In this document: one piece after another, positions 7,296-15,519 of the stretch
How positions within the stretch are numbered: position 1 is the stretch's first letter
Layout of the letters: every line of letters begins with the position of its first letter
Origin: JAOUEE01 sp051011595
GTDB lineage: Bacteria; Actinomycetota; Acidimicrobiia; Acidimicrobiales; SHLQ01
Assembly (NCBI GenBank): GCA_051011595.1
Contig: JBPCTQ010000033.1
Location: forward strand, 1-22,222
Length of the DNA: 22,222 nucleotides
Direction of reading: 5' to 3'
The notes under the pieces: generated by a model
What the model saw: the letters and a program-made list of their open reading frames with translations, nothing else
What the model was told of the DNA's origin: nothing
Databases searched by the model: none
Program-made: the position numbers and the translations under genes

Positions 7296-7758
7296 GCGGC
7301 ACCAGGCGCACCAGGGGGATCTGGCGGTCGGTTTTGGCCTGGTACTCGGCGTAGAAGGGTCGGTCGACGAGCAAGGCATCCCACACGGCCGCCCGCTCGT
7401 CACCGTCTAGCACCTGGGCCTCGGCTCGGAACAGCTCGCCGCGATCCTGGACGGCAACGTCGGGATTGGCGTCGCGGTCGGCCAGGTTGTGGAACCAGGC
7501 CGGGTTGTTGGGGTTCCCCAGATGGCTGGCCACCACGATTCGCCGTCCATCTCCATCGAGCCAGTATGGCAACACCACCGTATGAGGGTTGCCCGATCGT
7601 CGACCGATGGTGGTGATCATGACATTGCGCATACCCGCCGCGGCACTGCCGTACTTGCCGCCCGAACGGCGATAGATCCACACGTTGGCCTTGGTGATCC
7701 ACGGCATGGCCCAGGCCGGCGGAGTTCGAAACGACTTGCTCTTCTGTGTCTCGCCCAT
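7279..7758 (-). CDS. Nitroreductase family deazaflavin (F420)-dependent oxidoreductase, Ddn-like
   Basis: 159 residues, the normal length of the Ddn family of split-barrel proteins that use coenzyme F420H2 to reduce unsaturated or nitro compounds. Diagnostic stretches are WIYRRSGGKYG (27-37), TTIGRRSGNPHTVVLPYW (49-66), VVASHLGNPNNPAWFHNL (75-92) and ANPDVAV. The N-terminal helix with Pro-Trp residues is typical of membrane-associated members. The presence of this gene implies that the host makes F420. The ATG at 7758 sits six bases after a TACGCT box, so the mRNA may be leaderless. Its 3' end overlaps the DUF1214 gene by 17 bp. Confidence 0.92.
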   Translation of the reverse strand: MGETQKSKSFRTPPAWAMPWITKANVWIYRRSGGKYGSAAAGMRNVMITTIGRRSGNPHTVVLPYWLDGDGRRIVVASHLGNPNNPAWFHNLADRDANPDVAVQDRGELFRAEAQVLDGDERAAVWDALLVDRPFYAEYQAKTDRQIPLVRLVPLTGTD

Positions 7759-7764
7759 GGCCGA

Positions 7765-7770
7765 AGCGTA
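7765..7770 (-). promoter_or_regulatory. Putative leaderless -10 box TACGCT for the Ddn-like gene
   Basis: On the minus strand TACGCT is followed by six bases and then the ATG at 7758. There is no room for a Shine-Dalgarno sequence. Confidence 0.45.
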
Positions 7771-7797
7771 GTCACCGACCGGGACCTCCGGCCCTGG

Positions 7798-7803
7798 TAG
7801 CGT
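7798..7803 (+). promoter_or_regulatory. Putative -10 box TAGCGT for the SRPBCC-like gene
   Basis: TAGCGT followed by CGGGG, the same string as in front of the amidohydrolase at 1931 (TAGCGTCGGG in both). It lies 26 bases before the ATG at 7830 in the divergent 71-bp spacer. Confidence 0.35.
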
Positions 7804-7829
7804 CGGGGCAACAGGCGAAAGATGACGTC

Positions 7830-8471
7830 ATGATCATCGATGTGGTTGCCCCGAACCCCCCGTACGCCCTGGCGCGGAGTCGGATGATCGACGCCGACCC
7901 CGCCACCACCATGAAGGCCGTCCAGACGGCCAACCTGATGGACGCGCCCGTGGCCCGACTGCTCACATGGGTCCGCGATCGACCCAACCAATGGCGGGCG
8001 AGGTGGCGGGGCGAGCCGGTGACACCACTACCTCGACACGTGAGCTTCGCCGACCTTCCCGACGACAACAGCTTCAAGGTGCTCGGCACCAAGGAGAACG
8101 AGCAGTACGTGGCCGGCGCCATCGGCCGGTTCTGGCAGCGTGACTACGGATGGGTCGACTTCGATCCCGACCAGTTCGTGGGCTTCGACGAGCCCGGATA
8201 CGCCAAGACCGTCATCGGGTTCCACGCCGTTCCCCGGGGCCCGGAACGAACGATGCTGATCTATGAGTCCCGCACCGTGGTCACCGACCGCGCCGCCCGC
8301 AAACGGTTCGGTCGGTACTGGTGGTTCATGCGACCCTTCGTCGGCATGCTGTTGACCAGTGCGTTGAACAGCATCGAGCGTGAAGCCGACCGTATGGGTC
8401 ACGCCGAGGTCATCGACCTCCGGAAACCGTCGGAGGCGGCCACCATAACCACGACCCGTGAGGCCCTGTGA
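7830..8471 (+). CDS. Hypothetical protein, SRPBCC-like
   Basis: 213 residues from the ATG at 7830. The frame is open further upstream to 7746, but that would run into the divergent reductase gene and give an unlikely basic leader. The C-terminal half (GFHAVPRGPERTMLIYES, then TDRAARKRFGRYWWFMRPFVG) resembles the end of actinobacterial SRPBCC-fold proteins, in which a strand is followed by a long helix starting at 'AARxRFxRYW'. No catalytic residues can be named; such proteins often bind hydrophobic ligands. The last 62 bp overlap the DUF2332 gene on the other strand. Confidence 0.7.
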   Translation: MIIDVVAPNPPYALARSRMIDADPATTMKAVQTANLMDAPVARLLTWVRDRPNQWRARWRGEPVTPLPRHVSFADLPDDNSFKVLGTKENEQYVAGAIGRFWQRDYGWVDFDPDQFVGFDEPGYAKTVIGFHAVPRGPERTMLIYESRTVVTDRAARKRFGRYWWFMRPFVGMLLTSALNSIEREADRMGHAEVIDLRKPSEAATITTTREAL

Positions 8472-9387
8472 GCGCTCGCACCTGCGTGCCGCCCACCGCC
8501 ACCTCCAGGTAGGACTGCTGGTTCTGGCCGGGCGGAGGCGTCAGGTCGGTGGCGAGACCCGGGACCAGCCCAGGGCTCTCGTTGGTGATCCACACCACGT
8601 CGTTGCGACCCGCCAACAACTCGGTGGCCCGATGCCGTTGTGCCTCGGTGAGATACATGAAGGCCGTGCTGTTGAACACCACGGTGGTGGCCGCGGCCGG
8701 GGCTCGATCGATCAGGTCCGGGATGGCTTCCACGAGGTCACCCCGGTGCAACTCGGGCGGTTCGGTGGCGGCAATGGCGACTGCCGCCTCGAAACGCACG
8801 TGGCGGTCGGTCTGCTCGGGCCAGATGCAGGCTCGAAGCCAGGCCATGTCGTCGGTATCGGTCACGTCGCGGGGTTCGAGATCGACGCCGATACGAGCGA
8901 CCACTTCGGGCAAGCGGTCCGGCACCGGGACAGCACCGCTGATCTCCACGTCGAGCTGCACGGGTGATTCACCCAGCACCCGGTCGCCGTAGCGGTACTG
9001 GTAGCGGTCGGGATACAGGCACAGGCCGGCCGAGGTGCCCAACTCGATCAAGGCCAGCGGCTGAGGGAGAGCAGCGAGGATCGGCAACAGGCTGGCGCAA
9101 CGGGCCGCTTCGTTCGTCTGGGTGGAGCGCGTGGCCATCAACGCCGACACCTCGGCCCACCGAGTGGTCACGAACGATCGGAATTCGGGCCAGTCGTGCG
9201 TGGGGCCCCCGAGGCTGCGGGTCGCGGCGAACAGCAGGTTGGGTTGTTGTTTGAGCGACGGGAGGGCATCGATCAAGCGGCACAACTCGCCGTCGTCGGC
9301 AACGGCCAGCGACAGAGCGGCGTAGCTGGGTGACCGCCCGCGGGCATCGTGTTCTCCGAACCAGCGGTACCACTCCGCGCACGACAT
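8410..9387 (-). CDS. DUF2332 family protein
   Basis: 325 residues, usual length for the family. Characteristic segments are QPNLLFAATRSLGGP (48-62), the TRSTQTNEAARCASLLP stretch, LALIELGTSAGLCLYPDRYQYRYGD, and VVFNSTAFMYL near the C terminus. The 'ELGTSAGLCL' segment looks like a methyltransferase-type motif I, so a SAM-binding fold has been suspected for this family; that is inference. The ATG at 9387 is taken as start; no convincing ribosome binding site is visible. It shares 62 bp at its 3' end with the convergent SRPBCC-like gene. Confidence 0.88.
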   Translation of the reverse strand: MSCAEWYRWFGEHDARGRSPSYAALSLAVADDGELCRLIDALPSLKQQPNLLFAATRSLGGPTHDWPEFRSFVTTRWAEVSALMATRSTQTNEAARCASLLPILAALPQPLALIELGTSAGLCLYPDRYQYRYGDRVLGESPVQLDVEISGAVPVPDRLPEVVARIGVDLEPRDVTDTDDMAWLRACIWPEQTDRHVRFEAAVAIAATEPPELHRGDLVEAIPDLIDRAPAAATTVVFNSTAFMYLTEAQRHRATELLAGRNDVVWITNESPGLVPGLATDLTPPPGQNQQSYLEVAVGGTQVRALTGPHGSWLWWPPPTVSGGR

Positions 9388-9443
9388 CCGTCATGGTTAG
9401 TGCGGCCGGCCCAGCCGACCAACACCGAACGTCGGACGCGAGC

Positions 9444-9481
9444 AGGCCCGACCGCCGGTAGGGAACGGCGGCCGGGCCTGG
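9444..9481 (-). terminator. Strong GC hairpin after the spondin-domain gene
   Basis: 15-bp stem 9444-9458 / 9467-9481 with an 8-base loop. The single non-Watson-Crick position is a G-U wobble when read on the minus strand. It begins about 28 bases after the stop of the minus-strand spondin gene. There is no U-run, which is common for actinobacterial terminators. Confidence 0.6.
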
Positions 9482-9509
9482 GTTCCGAATCAACCCCGGA
9501 GGGTAGGGG

Positions 9510-10883
9510 TCATCGGACTCGGGTGATCACGATCTCGCCGACCGGGCCAGTCCAGTCATGGACGGCGGGAATCAGGTCGGCAGAGCCCTTCACGCCGCCG
9601 TGAGGACGGATCACGCTGTTCTGGGCCAGGGCCGGGTTGGTCATCCCGGTGCCGGCACCACCGGAATCAACACCGGTGAGCGGACCACACGGGGGAACCA
9701 GATCATCGAAATCCTCGGTGTTGCGCTCGGTGCCCGCGTCGTACCCACGCAGCGGCGCCGAGACGGAGTCCCCGACGCCATGCGGCAGCCGCAGGGAGTT
9801 GGCCCCTGCGAACCCGTCGTTGGTGCAGATCAACATCGATGCGAACGAGAGCCGCCGGATGTTGCGAGGGGCAATCACCTCGACCGTCTGATCGCTACCG
9901 GGCAGCACAGGACCACTTCCGACGTCGACGGCGAAGACGTGCCGGGCCGTCTCAATGGCCCCGACCAGTCCTCCGACGTCGCCGTTCTCGGCCAGTCCTT
10001 GGAGCGGCGCCGAAGCCGGCTGGTTGGGCTGATACAGGCTCACCCGTCGGTTGTGCACCGCCACCACCGGCGGCGTGAACGGCTGGCCCGTGGTCTCGTT
10101 GACGATGCTCACTTCGTAGCGGGGGGCACGATCGACACGGGTGACGGTGATCTTGGCCACCGGGTCATCCCAGTCGTGTACGGCGGGGACGAGATCGGCC
10201 GAACCGGTCACACCGGTGTGGGCGTGGATCACGCCGTTCTCGGCCAAGGCCGGGTTGGTCATCCCGGTGCCGGCACCACCGGAATCAACACCGGTGAGCG
10301 GACCACACGGGGGAACCAGATCATCGAAGTCCTCGGTGTTGCGCTCGGTGCCCGCGTCATAGGCGTTCACATAGGCGATGGTCGAGGTTCCGGCTCGGTT
10401 GGGCAGCCGCAACGAGTCGACGCCGGTGAAACCGTCGTTGGTGCAGATCAACATCGACGCAAACGACAGCCGTCGGTGGCGCCGCAACGCACCGAGCTCC
10501 ACCGTCACCGCTTCCCCGGGCAGCAGAGGCGGTTGAGCCACCGACTCGGCCACCACGACCTCCCCTACCGACCGTCCAGCACCTTCCAAGGCACCAACCA
10601 GGGTGGGCACGCCACCGTTCTCGGCCAGATCCTGAATGGCTGCGCTCGCCGGCTGTCCGGTGCGGAACACATTGGCCGCCGGCGAATGACTGGCAATGAC
10701 CGGCGGGGTGAACGGTTGCCCCCCGGTCAGGTTCTCGATGGTGACGTGGTACGTGGTCGGCGCCGAATACCCCGTTCGGTCGTCGCCGGTGTCCTCCTGG
10801 GCCGAAGCGGCAGGCACTGTCAGCGCGGCCAAGACCGCCAAACTGAACAGGGCCCACAGCCCGCGCCGGTATCGTTGATACAT
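9510..10883 (-). CDS. Secreted protein with two tandem spondin-type (Spondin_N) domains
   Basis: 457 residues. A signal peptide spans residues 1-29 (YRRG, hydrophobic core, AASAQ cleavage region). Two homologous domains follow, about 44-250 and 255-457. Each has the pattern Y.V.I.N.T.GQPFTPPV..H, an 'AS..LQ.LAENG' segment, LPG, RRLSFASMLICTNDGF.G..SLRLP and YDAGTERNTEDFDDLVPPCGP. These match bacterial spondin domains; the Cys-containing ICTND and VPPCG segments probably form a disulfide in each copy, and the acidic residues may bind calcium. The ATG at 10883 is chosen over an upstream in-frame ATG because it gives a proper signal peptide and has AAGGAG eight bases before it. The role is probably extracellular adhesion or matrix binding, by inference. 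A 110-bp stretch is almost identical in both domains. Confidence 0.88.
   Translation of the reverse strand: MYQRYRRGLWALFSLAVLAALTVPAASAQEDTGDDRTGYSAPTTYHVTIENLTGGQPFTPPVIASHSPAANVFRTGQPASAAIQDLAENGGVPTLVGALEGAGRSVGEVVVAESVAQPPLLPGEAVTVELGALRRHRRLSFASMLICTNDGFTGVDSLRLPNRAGTSTIAYVNAYDAGTERNTEDFDDLVPPCGPLTGVDSGGAGTGMTNPALAENGVIHAHTGVTGSADLVPAVHDWDDPVAKITVTRVDRAPRYEVSIVNETTGQPFTPPVVAVHNRRVSLYQPNQPASAPLQGLAENGDVGGLVGAIETARHVFAVDVGSGPVLPGSDQTVEVIAPRNIRRLSFASMLICTNDGFAGANSLRLPHGVGDSVSAPLRGYDAGTERNTEDFDDLVPPCGPLTGVDSGGAGTGMTNPALAQNSVIRPHGGVKGSADLIPAVHDWTGPVGEIVITRVR
9631..9740 (-). repeat. 110-bp coding repeat, copy in the second spondin domain
   Basis: Identical to 10249-10358 except for one base (AAATCC versus AAGTCC context). 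It encodes the DAGTERNTEDFDDLVPPCGP block and the glycine-rich stretch after it. Copies are 618 bp (206 codons) apart. Confidence 0.9.
10249..10358 (-). repeat. 110-bp coding repeat, copy in the first spondin domain
   Basis: Partner of the repeat at 9631-9740 (109 of 110 bases the same), far more alike than the rest of the two domains. Confidence 0.9.
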
Positions 10884-10915
10884 CGTCGTTTCTCCTTCAT
10901 GGATGGAATTGACGT

Positions 10916-10954
10916 GTCGGGTGCGGTTCCGTTTCGCGCGATGCCGCACCCGAC
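10916..10954 (-). promoter_or_regulatory. Inverted repeat in the leader of the spondin gene
   Basis: 11-bp perfect stem 10916-10926 / 10944-10954 (GTCGGGTGCGG with its complement) around a 17-base AT/GC-mixed loop, about 33 bases upstream of the spondin start. If transcribed it would form a stable hairpin in the 5' leader; as DNA it could be an operator shared with the divergent CoA-transferase gene. Confidence 0.4.
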
Positions 10955-11065
10955 TTTCGCGTCGATAGCTCAACGTGCTGGCCCGACGATCAGTTCCCGA
11001 TCAGCGCGAATCCGTCCTGGCCACACCCGTGCGCGATGATCACGGGCGACGACGAAGGGCGAGTG

Positions 11066-12289
11066 ATGACGCAGATCATGAAGGGGATCCGGGTGCTCGA
11101 GGTGGCCGAGCACACGTTCGTTCCGGCGGCGTCCGCGGTGCTGGCCGACTGGGGGGCCGAGGTCATCAAGATCGAACACGCGGTTCGCGGCGACGCCATG
11201 CGGGGGTTGGCCTCATCCGGGGTCATGGACCTGAGCGGGCAGGTGCACGCCCTGCTCGAACACTCCAACCGGGGCAAACAGAGCATCGGGATCGATCTCA
11301 CCACCGACGATGGGGTCGACCTGGCCTACCGCCTGGCCGCCACGTGTGATGTGTTCCTCACCAACAAACCGCCCGCAGTGCGCGACAAACTCCGCATCGC
11401 TCAAGCCGACATCGAGGCTCATGCGCCGAACATCATCTATGCGGCGGGAACCGCTCACGGCGCCAAAGGCCCCGACGGCAACAGCGGCGGCTACGACATG
11501 ACCGGCTTCTGGTGCCGGTCCGGTGCGGCGTTCGGCAACACTCCCGTCGATGCCGACTATCCCGGGATGCAGCCGGCTCCGGCCTTCGGTGACTCGATCG
11601 GCGGTATGACCATCGCCGGGGGGATCGCCGGCGCCCTGCTCCACCGCGAACGCACCGGAGAAGCCGTCTCGGTCGACGTCTCGCTGCTCGGCACCGGCAT
11701 GTGGGCCATGGGAGCGGGCATCGCCCTCTCGTTGGTGCAGGGACAGCCGTGGTCCGCACCGCCGGCATCACTGGCGGCGTTCGGCAACCCCCTGGTGGGC
11801 AGCTTTCCCACGGCCGACGACCGCTGGCTCAACCTCACCATGTTGCAGGCCTTCGCCTACTGGCCCGACTGGTGTGAGCTGGTCGGTGCGCCCGAACTGA
11901 TCGCCGACGAACGGTTCGCCACCGCCGAGGACCTGGCGGCCAACGCCCAAGCGGCAGCGGCGCTGGTGGCCGAGCACGTGGCCCGACACACCTTGGCCGA
12001 GTGGACCGACAAACTCCAGGGATTTCGAGGCCAGTGGGCCCCGATCCAGAACTCGTTGGAGGTGGCCGACGACCCCCAGGCCGTGGCCAACGACTACGTG
12101 ATGGAGCTGGAGACCGCCGACGGGGTGGCCTTCAAGCTGGTGACCGCCCCGGTGCAGTTCGGCGGTGAAGCGTCCCCACCCCGGAGAGCACCGGATTTTC
12201 ACGAACACGGCGACGCCATCCTCACCGACCAGCTGGGACTGGACTGGGACACCGTGGTCGATCTGAAGGTGCGGGGCATCGTGGCCTGA
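11066..12289 (+). CDS. CaiB/BaiF CoA-transferase family III protein
   Basis: 407 residues. The N terminus MKGIRVLEVAEHTFVPAASAVLADWGAEVIKIE is the standard family opening, SIGIDLTTDDG and GGYDMTGFW follow, and Asp144 in GYD is the position of the catalytic aspartate that forms acyl intermediates in formyl-CoA transferase and corresponds to the racemase Asp. Members transfer CoA between carboxylic acids or epimerise 2-methylacyl-CoA; the substrate here is unknown. The ATG at 11066 is preferred over one at 11036 because AAGGG sits six bases ahead of it and the family normally starts there. It ends three bases before the stop of the convergent beta-galactosidase. It is divergent from the spondin gene. 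Confidence 0.9.
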   Translation: MTQIMKGIRVLEVAEHTFVPAASAVLADWGAEVIKIEHAVRGDAMRGLASSGVMDLSGQVHALLEHSNRGKQSIGIDLTTDDGVDLAYRLAATCDVFLTNKPPAVRDKLRIAQADIEAHAPNIIYAAGTAHGAKGPDGNSGGYDMTGFWCRSGAAFGNTPVDADYPGMQPAPAFGDSIGGMTIAGGIAGALLHRERTGEAVSVDVSLLGTGMWAMGAGIALSLVQGQPWSAPPASLAAFGNPLVGSFPTADDRWLNLTMLQAFAYWPDWCELVGAPELIADERFATAEDLAANAQAAAALVAEHVARHTLAEWTDKLQGFRGQWAPIQNSLEVADDPQAVANDYVMELETADGVAFKLVTAPVQFGGEASPPRRAPDFHEHGDAILTDQLGLDWDTVVDLKVRGIVA

Positions 12290-12292
12290 ACG

Positions 12293-15200
12293 TCAGCGGC
12301 GGGCGGCTTCGATCCCGAATCGCAGCCAGTGTGTTCCGGGCCGCACCCGGTAAGGCGCCAACACGTCCGGACCGCAGGCGCCCGTACCCAACCCTCGCAT
12401 GGCGGCGTCGATGTTCACGCTGACGTGATCGACCTGCTCCAGCTCGGCCACTGTGGCCGCCGCAGTGAGTGCCTCGTCGGTGTGCCGACGGGCCGAGTAG
12501 CTGAAGCCGGCGCGCCCCACCGCGCCGAAGCGCAGGCCCTTGTGTCGATCATCGACCAGCTCGAACCAGCGAGTGTCGTGGTGGGCGCCGTGTTCCTGTG
12601 GCACCGCGTACGGGTGGTATTGATCGCCGACCGACTGCTGCCAGATCCCACGACAGGCAGCACCGGTCCGGTCGGGATAGGTCTCGTCGGGGCCCAGCCC
12701 GTACCAGCGGACCCGGTCGAACTCGGCCGCCACGTCGAGCCGCAGACCGACTCGGGGGGCGTCGTCCCACACCGCAGGTAGATCGAGGCGCTGCGCCACC
12801 TCGACCCCCGTCGGGGCCACCACGACCCTGAGGTCGACGGTGGCCTCGCCATCGGTCCCCAATAGTCGGCTCTGGCGTCGGAGGGTCCAGCGATCACCCC
12901 GGCGGCGCACCGACACCTGGTCGACCTGGTGGCTGAGGTTGTCGAGCCCCGACGCCATCCAGTCCAGCCGCCGGCCGACAACCTCGGCCATCCATCCCTG
13001 GCCCACACCGTCGTTGTCGATCGGCGCCCGCCACAGATTCGGGACGAGGTCGCCCACCACCACCCGGCGCGACCCCACCGACACGCCGGCAATCTCGCCC
13101 GTCGCGGACGAACCGGTGACCGCAACCGAACCCGAGCGAAGTTCGAAGCCGCCGTCCTGGACCTCACCGGACGTCGTCTCCCGGGGCCGAACCGGGACGG
13201 CGTGGTCCGCCGATCGAACCGGCCACTGATCCCAGGCCACGATGTGTCCGGCCGGCGCGCCGGCGGTGGCCCGGCGCTGTCGAGCCCGGATCTCGAGGTC
13301 GACCTGGCCACCCGTCACTCGCGGCACACCGGTGACCGTGACGACGCGGGACGCACCCGGTGCCACCGACGCCACATCGACCTCGCCGCGCGCCTGCCGC
13401 TCGCCATCGACGGTGAGCAGCCACTCGAACCGCAGATCGTCGGTTGTCCGGTGCGAGCGACGGTTGGTGACCCTGACCCGCCGGCCGTTGCCGCTGGTTG
13501 GTTCGAACTTCACCGGCTGGGCGCACCACATGAGCTCGCGCAGTGCCGGGTGCGGCTCCCGGTTCGACCCGATCAGCCCGTTGATGCAGAAGTTGGCGTC
13601 ACCGCTGGCCGGCCCGAAGTGCCCGTCGTAGGCCCAATACGGCTGCCCGTGCTGGTCGTGTTCGAGCAGACCCTGGTCGATCCAGTCCCACACGAACCCT
13701 CCCTGGAGACCGGGTTCGGCCCAGAACGCGTCCCAGTACTCGCGCAGGGAGCCGTTGGAGTTGCCCATGGCGTGGCTGTACTCACACAAGATGAGCGGTC
13801 GGTCGTCGAGGTCGGTCTTCTCGGCCCAGCGGGCCCACCGCACGATCACCTCGATCGGGGTGTACATGGGGCACACGATGTCGGTGATTCGCCGTTCAGC
13901 CGCAGAGGGAGCGGCGGTGATCCGCGCCGACATCGCCGGGTTGTTGACGCTGAATCGGGATCCCAACGCGCCCTCGTAGTGCACGAAACGGGACGGGTCG
14001 ACTCGCCGGACCCAGCCGGCGGCGGCATCGTGGCATGCCCCTGATCCGGCCTCGTTCCCGAGCGACCAGCCGATCACACTCGCGTGGTTCCGGTCACGTT
14101 GCACCATGCGTTGCACCCGCTCGAGGACGGCATGATGCCAGCGGCTGTCGTTGGCCAGCGACAACTGACGGGCGTGGCTCTCGACGTTGGCCTCGTCGAT
14201 CACATACAGCCCGTATTCGTCACACAGATCGAGCAGCACCGGGTCGTTCGGATAGTGGGCGGTGCGCACCGCATTGATGTTGTGCTGCTTCATCAATTCG
14301 ACGTCGCGGCGCATGTCATCGGCCGTGAGGGTCTTGCCGGTGACTTCGTGGTGGTCGTGGCGATTGACACCGACGATCATCACCTCGGCCCCGTTGACTC
14401 TCAGCCGACGGTCGGCCACCTCGACCCGGGTGAAACCCACCCACAACGAGCTGACCTCGGTGACCTGCCCGGCGGGGTCGAGCAGCTCGACAGTGAGTCG
14501 GTATCGGTGTGGGTCCTCGGCCGACCACGGGTGAATGTCTCGCACCGCCAGGGTGGAGGTGGCCCAGGGACCCCGGTAGGCGTAGCCGGCCAGCAGACCC
14601 GCCAATCCTGAGCGACCCGAGACATGGTCGACCGCCGACTGGTGGTTGGTGATTGCCCGACCCCGGCTGGTCGCGAGCGTGGCCCGCACCGACCATCCCG
14701 CGGCCACCGGGCCGCCGACCACCGTCGTGATGTCGAGCACCCCCGAACCGGTGGCCGGATCGAAGTCGGAAGCGGTGGCCACGTCGCCCAGGTGCACCGG
14801 CGGTGTGGAGTAGATGGTCACAGAGCGATGCAGCCCGGCGTGGAACCAGTGGTCCTGGTCTTCGATCCACGTGGCATCGGACCACCGCACCACCATCACG
14901 GCCAACCGGTTCTCGCCCGTCTGCAGGTGGGGGGTGAGGTCGAACTCCGAGGCCAGGCGGGAGTCCTTGCCCATACCCACGAAGGCTCCGTTGCACCACA
15001 CCAACGCCACACTCTCGAATCCACCCAGCTGGAGCACCGTGCGACGCCGCTTCCAGCCCGACGGCAGCCGGAACCGGCGTCGGTACAACCCGGTGGGATT
15101 GGGATCGGGCCACTCGGGCGGGTCGAGAGGCCACGGCATGACGATGTTGGTGTAGATCGGCGGATCACCAACGTCCTGGCGGGTCCAGCAACCGGGCACG

Positions 15201-15436
15201 GCCAGCTCCGTCCAGCCTCGGTCGTCGTGGTCGGGTTCGAACCATCCCGCCGGCGCCCGATCCGGATGATCGACGAGCCGAAAGCGCCAGTCCCCGTCGA
15301 GCGATCGGTGCCACCGCGATTGGCCGCCGGCCGCGGCATCGGCCGCCGAGTCGTACGGCACCAACGGCGGCCGTGAGGGCAACCGGTGGAGCTCGGTGGT
15401 TTCGGGACGAAGCAGATCGGAGATCGCCAGTTGCAT
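12293..15436 (-). CDS. lacZ: Beta-galactosidase, glycoside hydrolase family 2 (LacZ type)
   Basis: 1047 residues, full LacZ length (E. coli 1023). Domains in order: sugar-binding jelly roll (about 30-210), two immunoglobulin-like domains around a TIM barrel (about 340-610), and the C-terminal beta-sandwich 'small chain' domain. The acid/base is Glu462 in WSLGNEAGSG, the nucleophile Glu552 in LILCEYSHAMGNS, and IDEANVESHA holds the Mg-site residues. NPTGLYRRRF and RTAHYPNDP are also family signatures. It has no signal peptide, so it is cytoplasmic and hydrolyses beta-galactosides taken up by a transporter not seen here. ATG 15436 is chosen because longer starts would overlap the divergent methyltransferase gene, and because a TAGGCT box lies eight bases upstream. 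A related beta-glycosidase specificity cannot be excluded. Confidence 0.95.
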   Translation of the reverse strand: MQLAISDLLRPETTELHRLPSRPPLVPYDSAADAAAGGQSRWHRSLDGDWRFRLVDHPDRAPAGWFEPDHDDRGWTELAVPGCWTRQDVGDPPIYTNIVMPWPLDPPEWPDPNPTGLYRRRFRLPSGWKRRRTVLQLGGFESVALVWCNGAFVGMGKDSRLASEFDLTPHLQTGENRLAVMVVRWSDATWIEDQDHWFHAGLHRSVTIYSTPPVHLGDVATASDFDPATGSGVLDITTVVGGPVAAGWSVRATLATSRGRAITNHQSAVDHVSGRSGLAGLLAGYAYRGPWATSTLAVRDIHPWSAEDPHRYRLTVELLDPAGQVTEVSSLWVGFTRVEVADRRLRVNGAEVMIVGVNRHDHHEVTGKTLTADDMRRDVELMKQHNINAVRTAHYPNDPVLLDLCDEYGLYVIDEANVESHARQLSLANDSRWHHAVLERVQRMVQRDRNHASVIGWSLGNEAGSGACHDAAAGWVRRVDPSRFVHYEGALGSRFSVNNPAMSARITAAPSAAERRITDIVCPMYTPIEVIVRWARWAEKTDLDDRPLILCEYSHAMGNSNGSLREYWDAFWAEPGLQGGFVWDWIDQGLLEHDQHGQPYWAYDGHFGPASGDANFCINGLIGSNREPHPALRELMWCAQPVKFEPTSGNGRRVRVTNRRSHRTTDDLRFEWLLTVDGERQARGEVDVASVAPGASRVVTVTGVPRVTGGQVDLEIRARQRRATAGAPAGHIVAWDQWPVRSADHAVPVRPRETTSGEVQDGGFELRSGSVAVTGSSATGEIAGVSVGSRRVVVGDLVPNLWRAPIDNDGVGQGWMAEVVGRRLDWMASGLDNLSHQVDQVSVRRRGDRWTLRRQSRLLGTDGEATVDLRVVVAPTGVEVAQRLDLPAVWDDAPRVGLRLDVAAEFDRVRWYGLGPDETYPDRTGAACRGIWQQSVGDQYHPYAVPQEHGAHHDTRWFELVDDRHKGLRFGAVGRAGFSYSARRHTDEALTAAATVAELEQVDHVSVNIDAAMRGLGTGACGPDVLAPYRVRPGTHWLRFGIEAARR

Positions 15437-15444
15437 GGCCCCGG

Positions 15445-15450
15445 AGCCTA
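15445..15450 (-). promoter_or_regulatory. Putative leaderless -10 box TAGGCT for lacZ
   Basis: On the minus strand TAGGCT, then eight bases, then the ATG at 15436. The divergent gene has the same hexamer at the same distance. Confidence 0.5.
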
Positions 15451-15504
15451 GGGCTCGACGAGACACCGGCCGGAATGGCCGGGGCCTGGGCGACACCGCT
15501 CTCC

Positions 15505-15510
15505 TAGGCT
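15505..15510 (+). promoter_or_regulatory. Putative leaderless -10 box TAGGCT for the methyltransferase gene
   Basis: TAGGCT, nine bases, then the ATG at 15520; no Shine-Dalgarno sequence. It mirrors the lacZ box across the 83-bp divergent spacer. Confidence 0.5.
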
Positions 15511-15519
15511 CTGCGCCCG

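Noticed and set aside
9558..11039. Long plus-strand open frame opposite the spondin gene
   Set aside because: No domain or ribosome binding site; the minus frame has a signal peptide and two clear domains.
12929..14044. Plus-strand open frame inside lacZ
   Set aside because: Antisense shadow; the catalytic motifs of LacZ lie in the minus frame.
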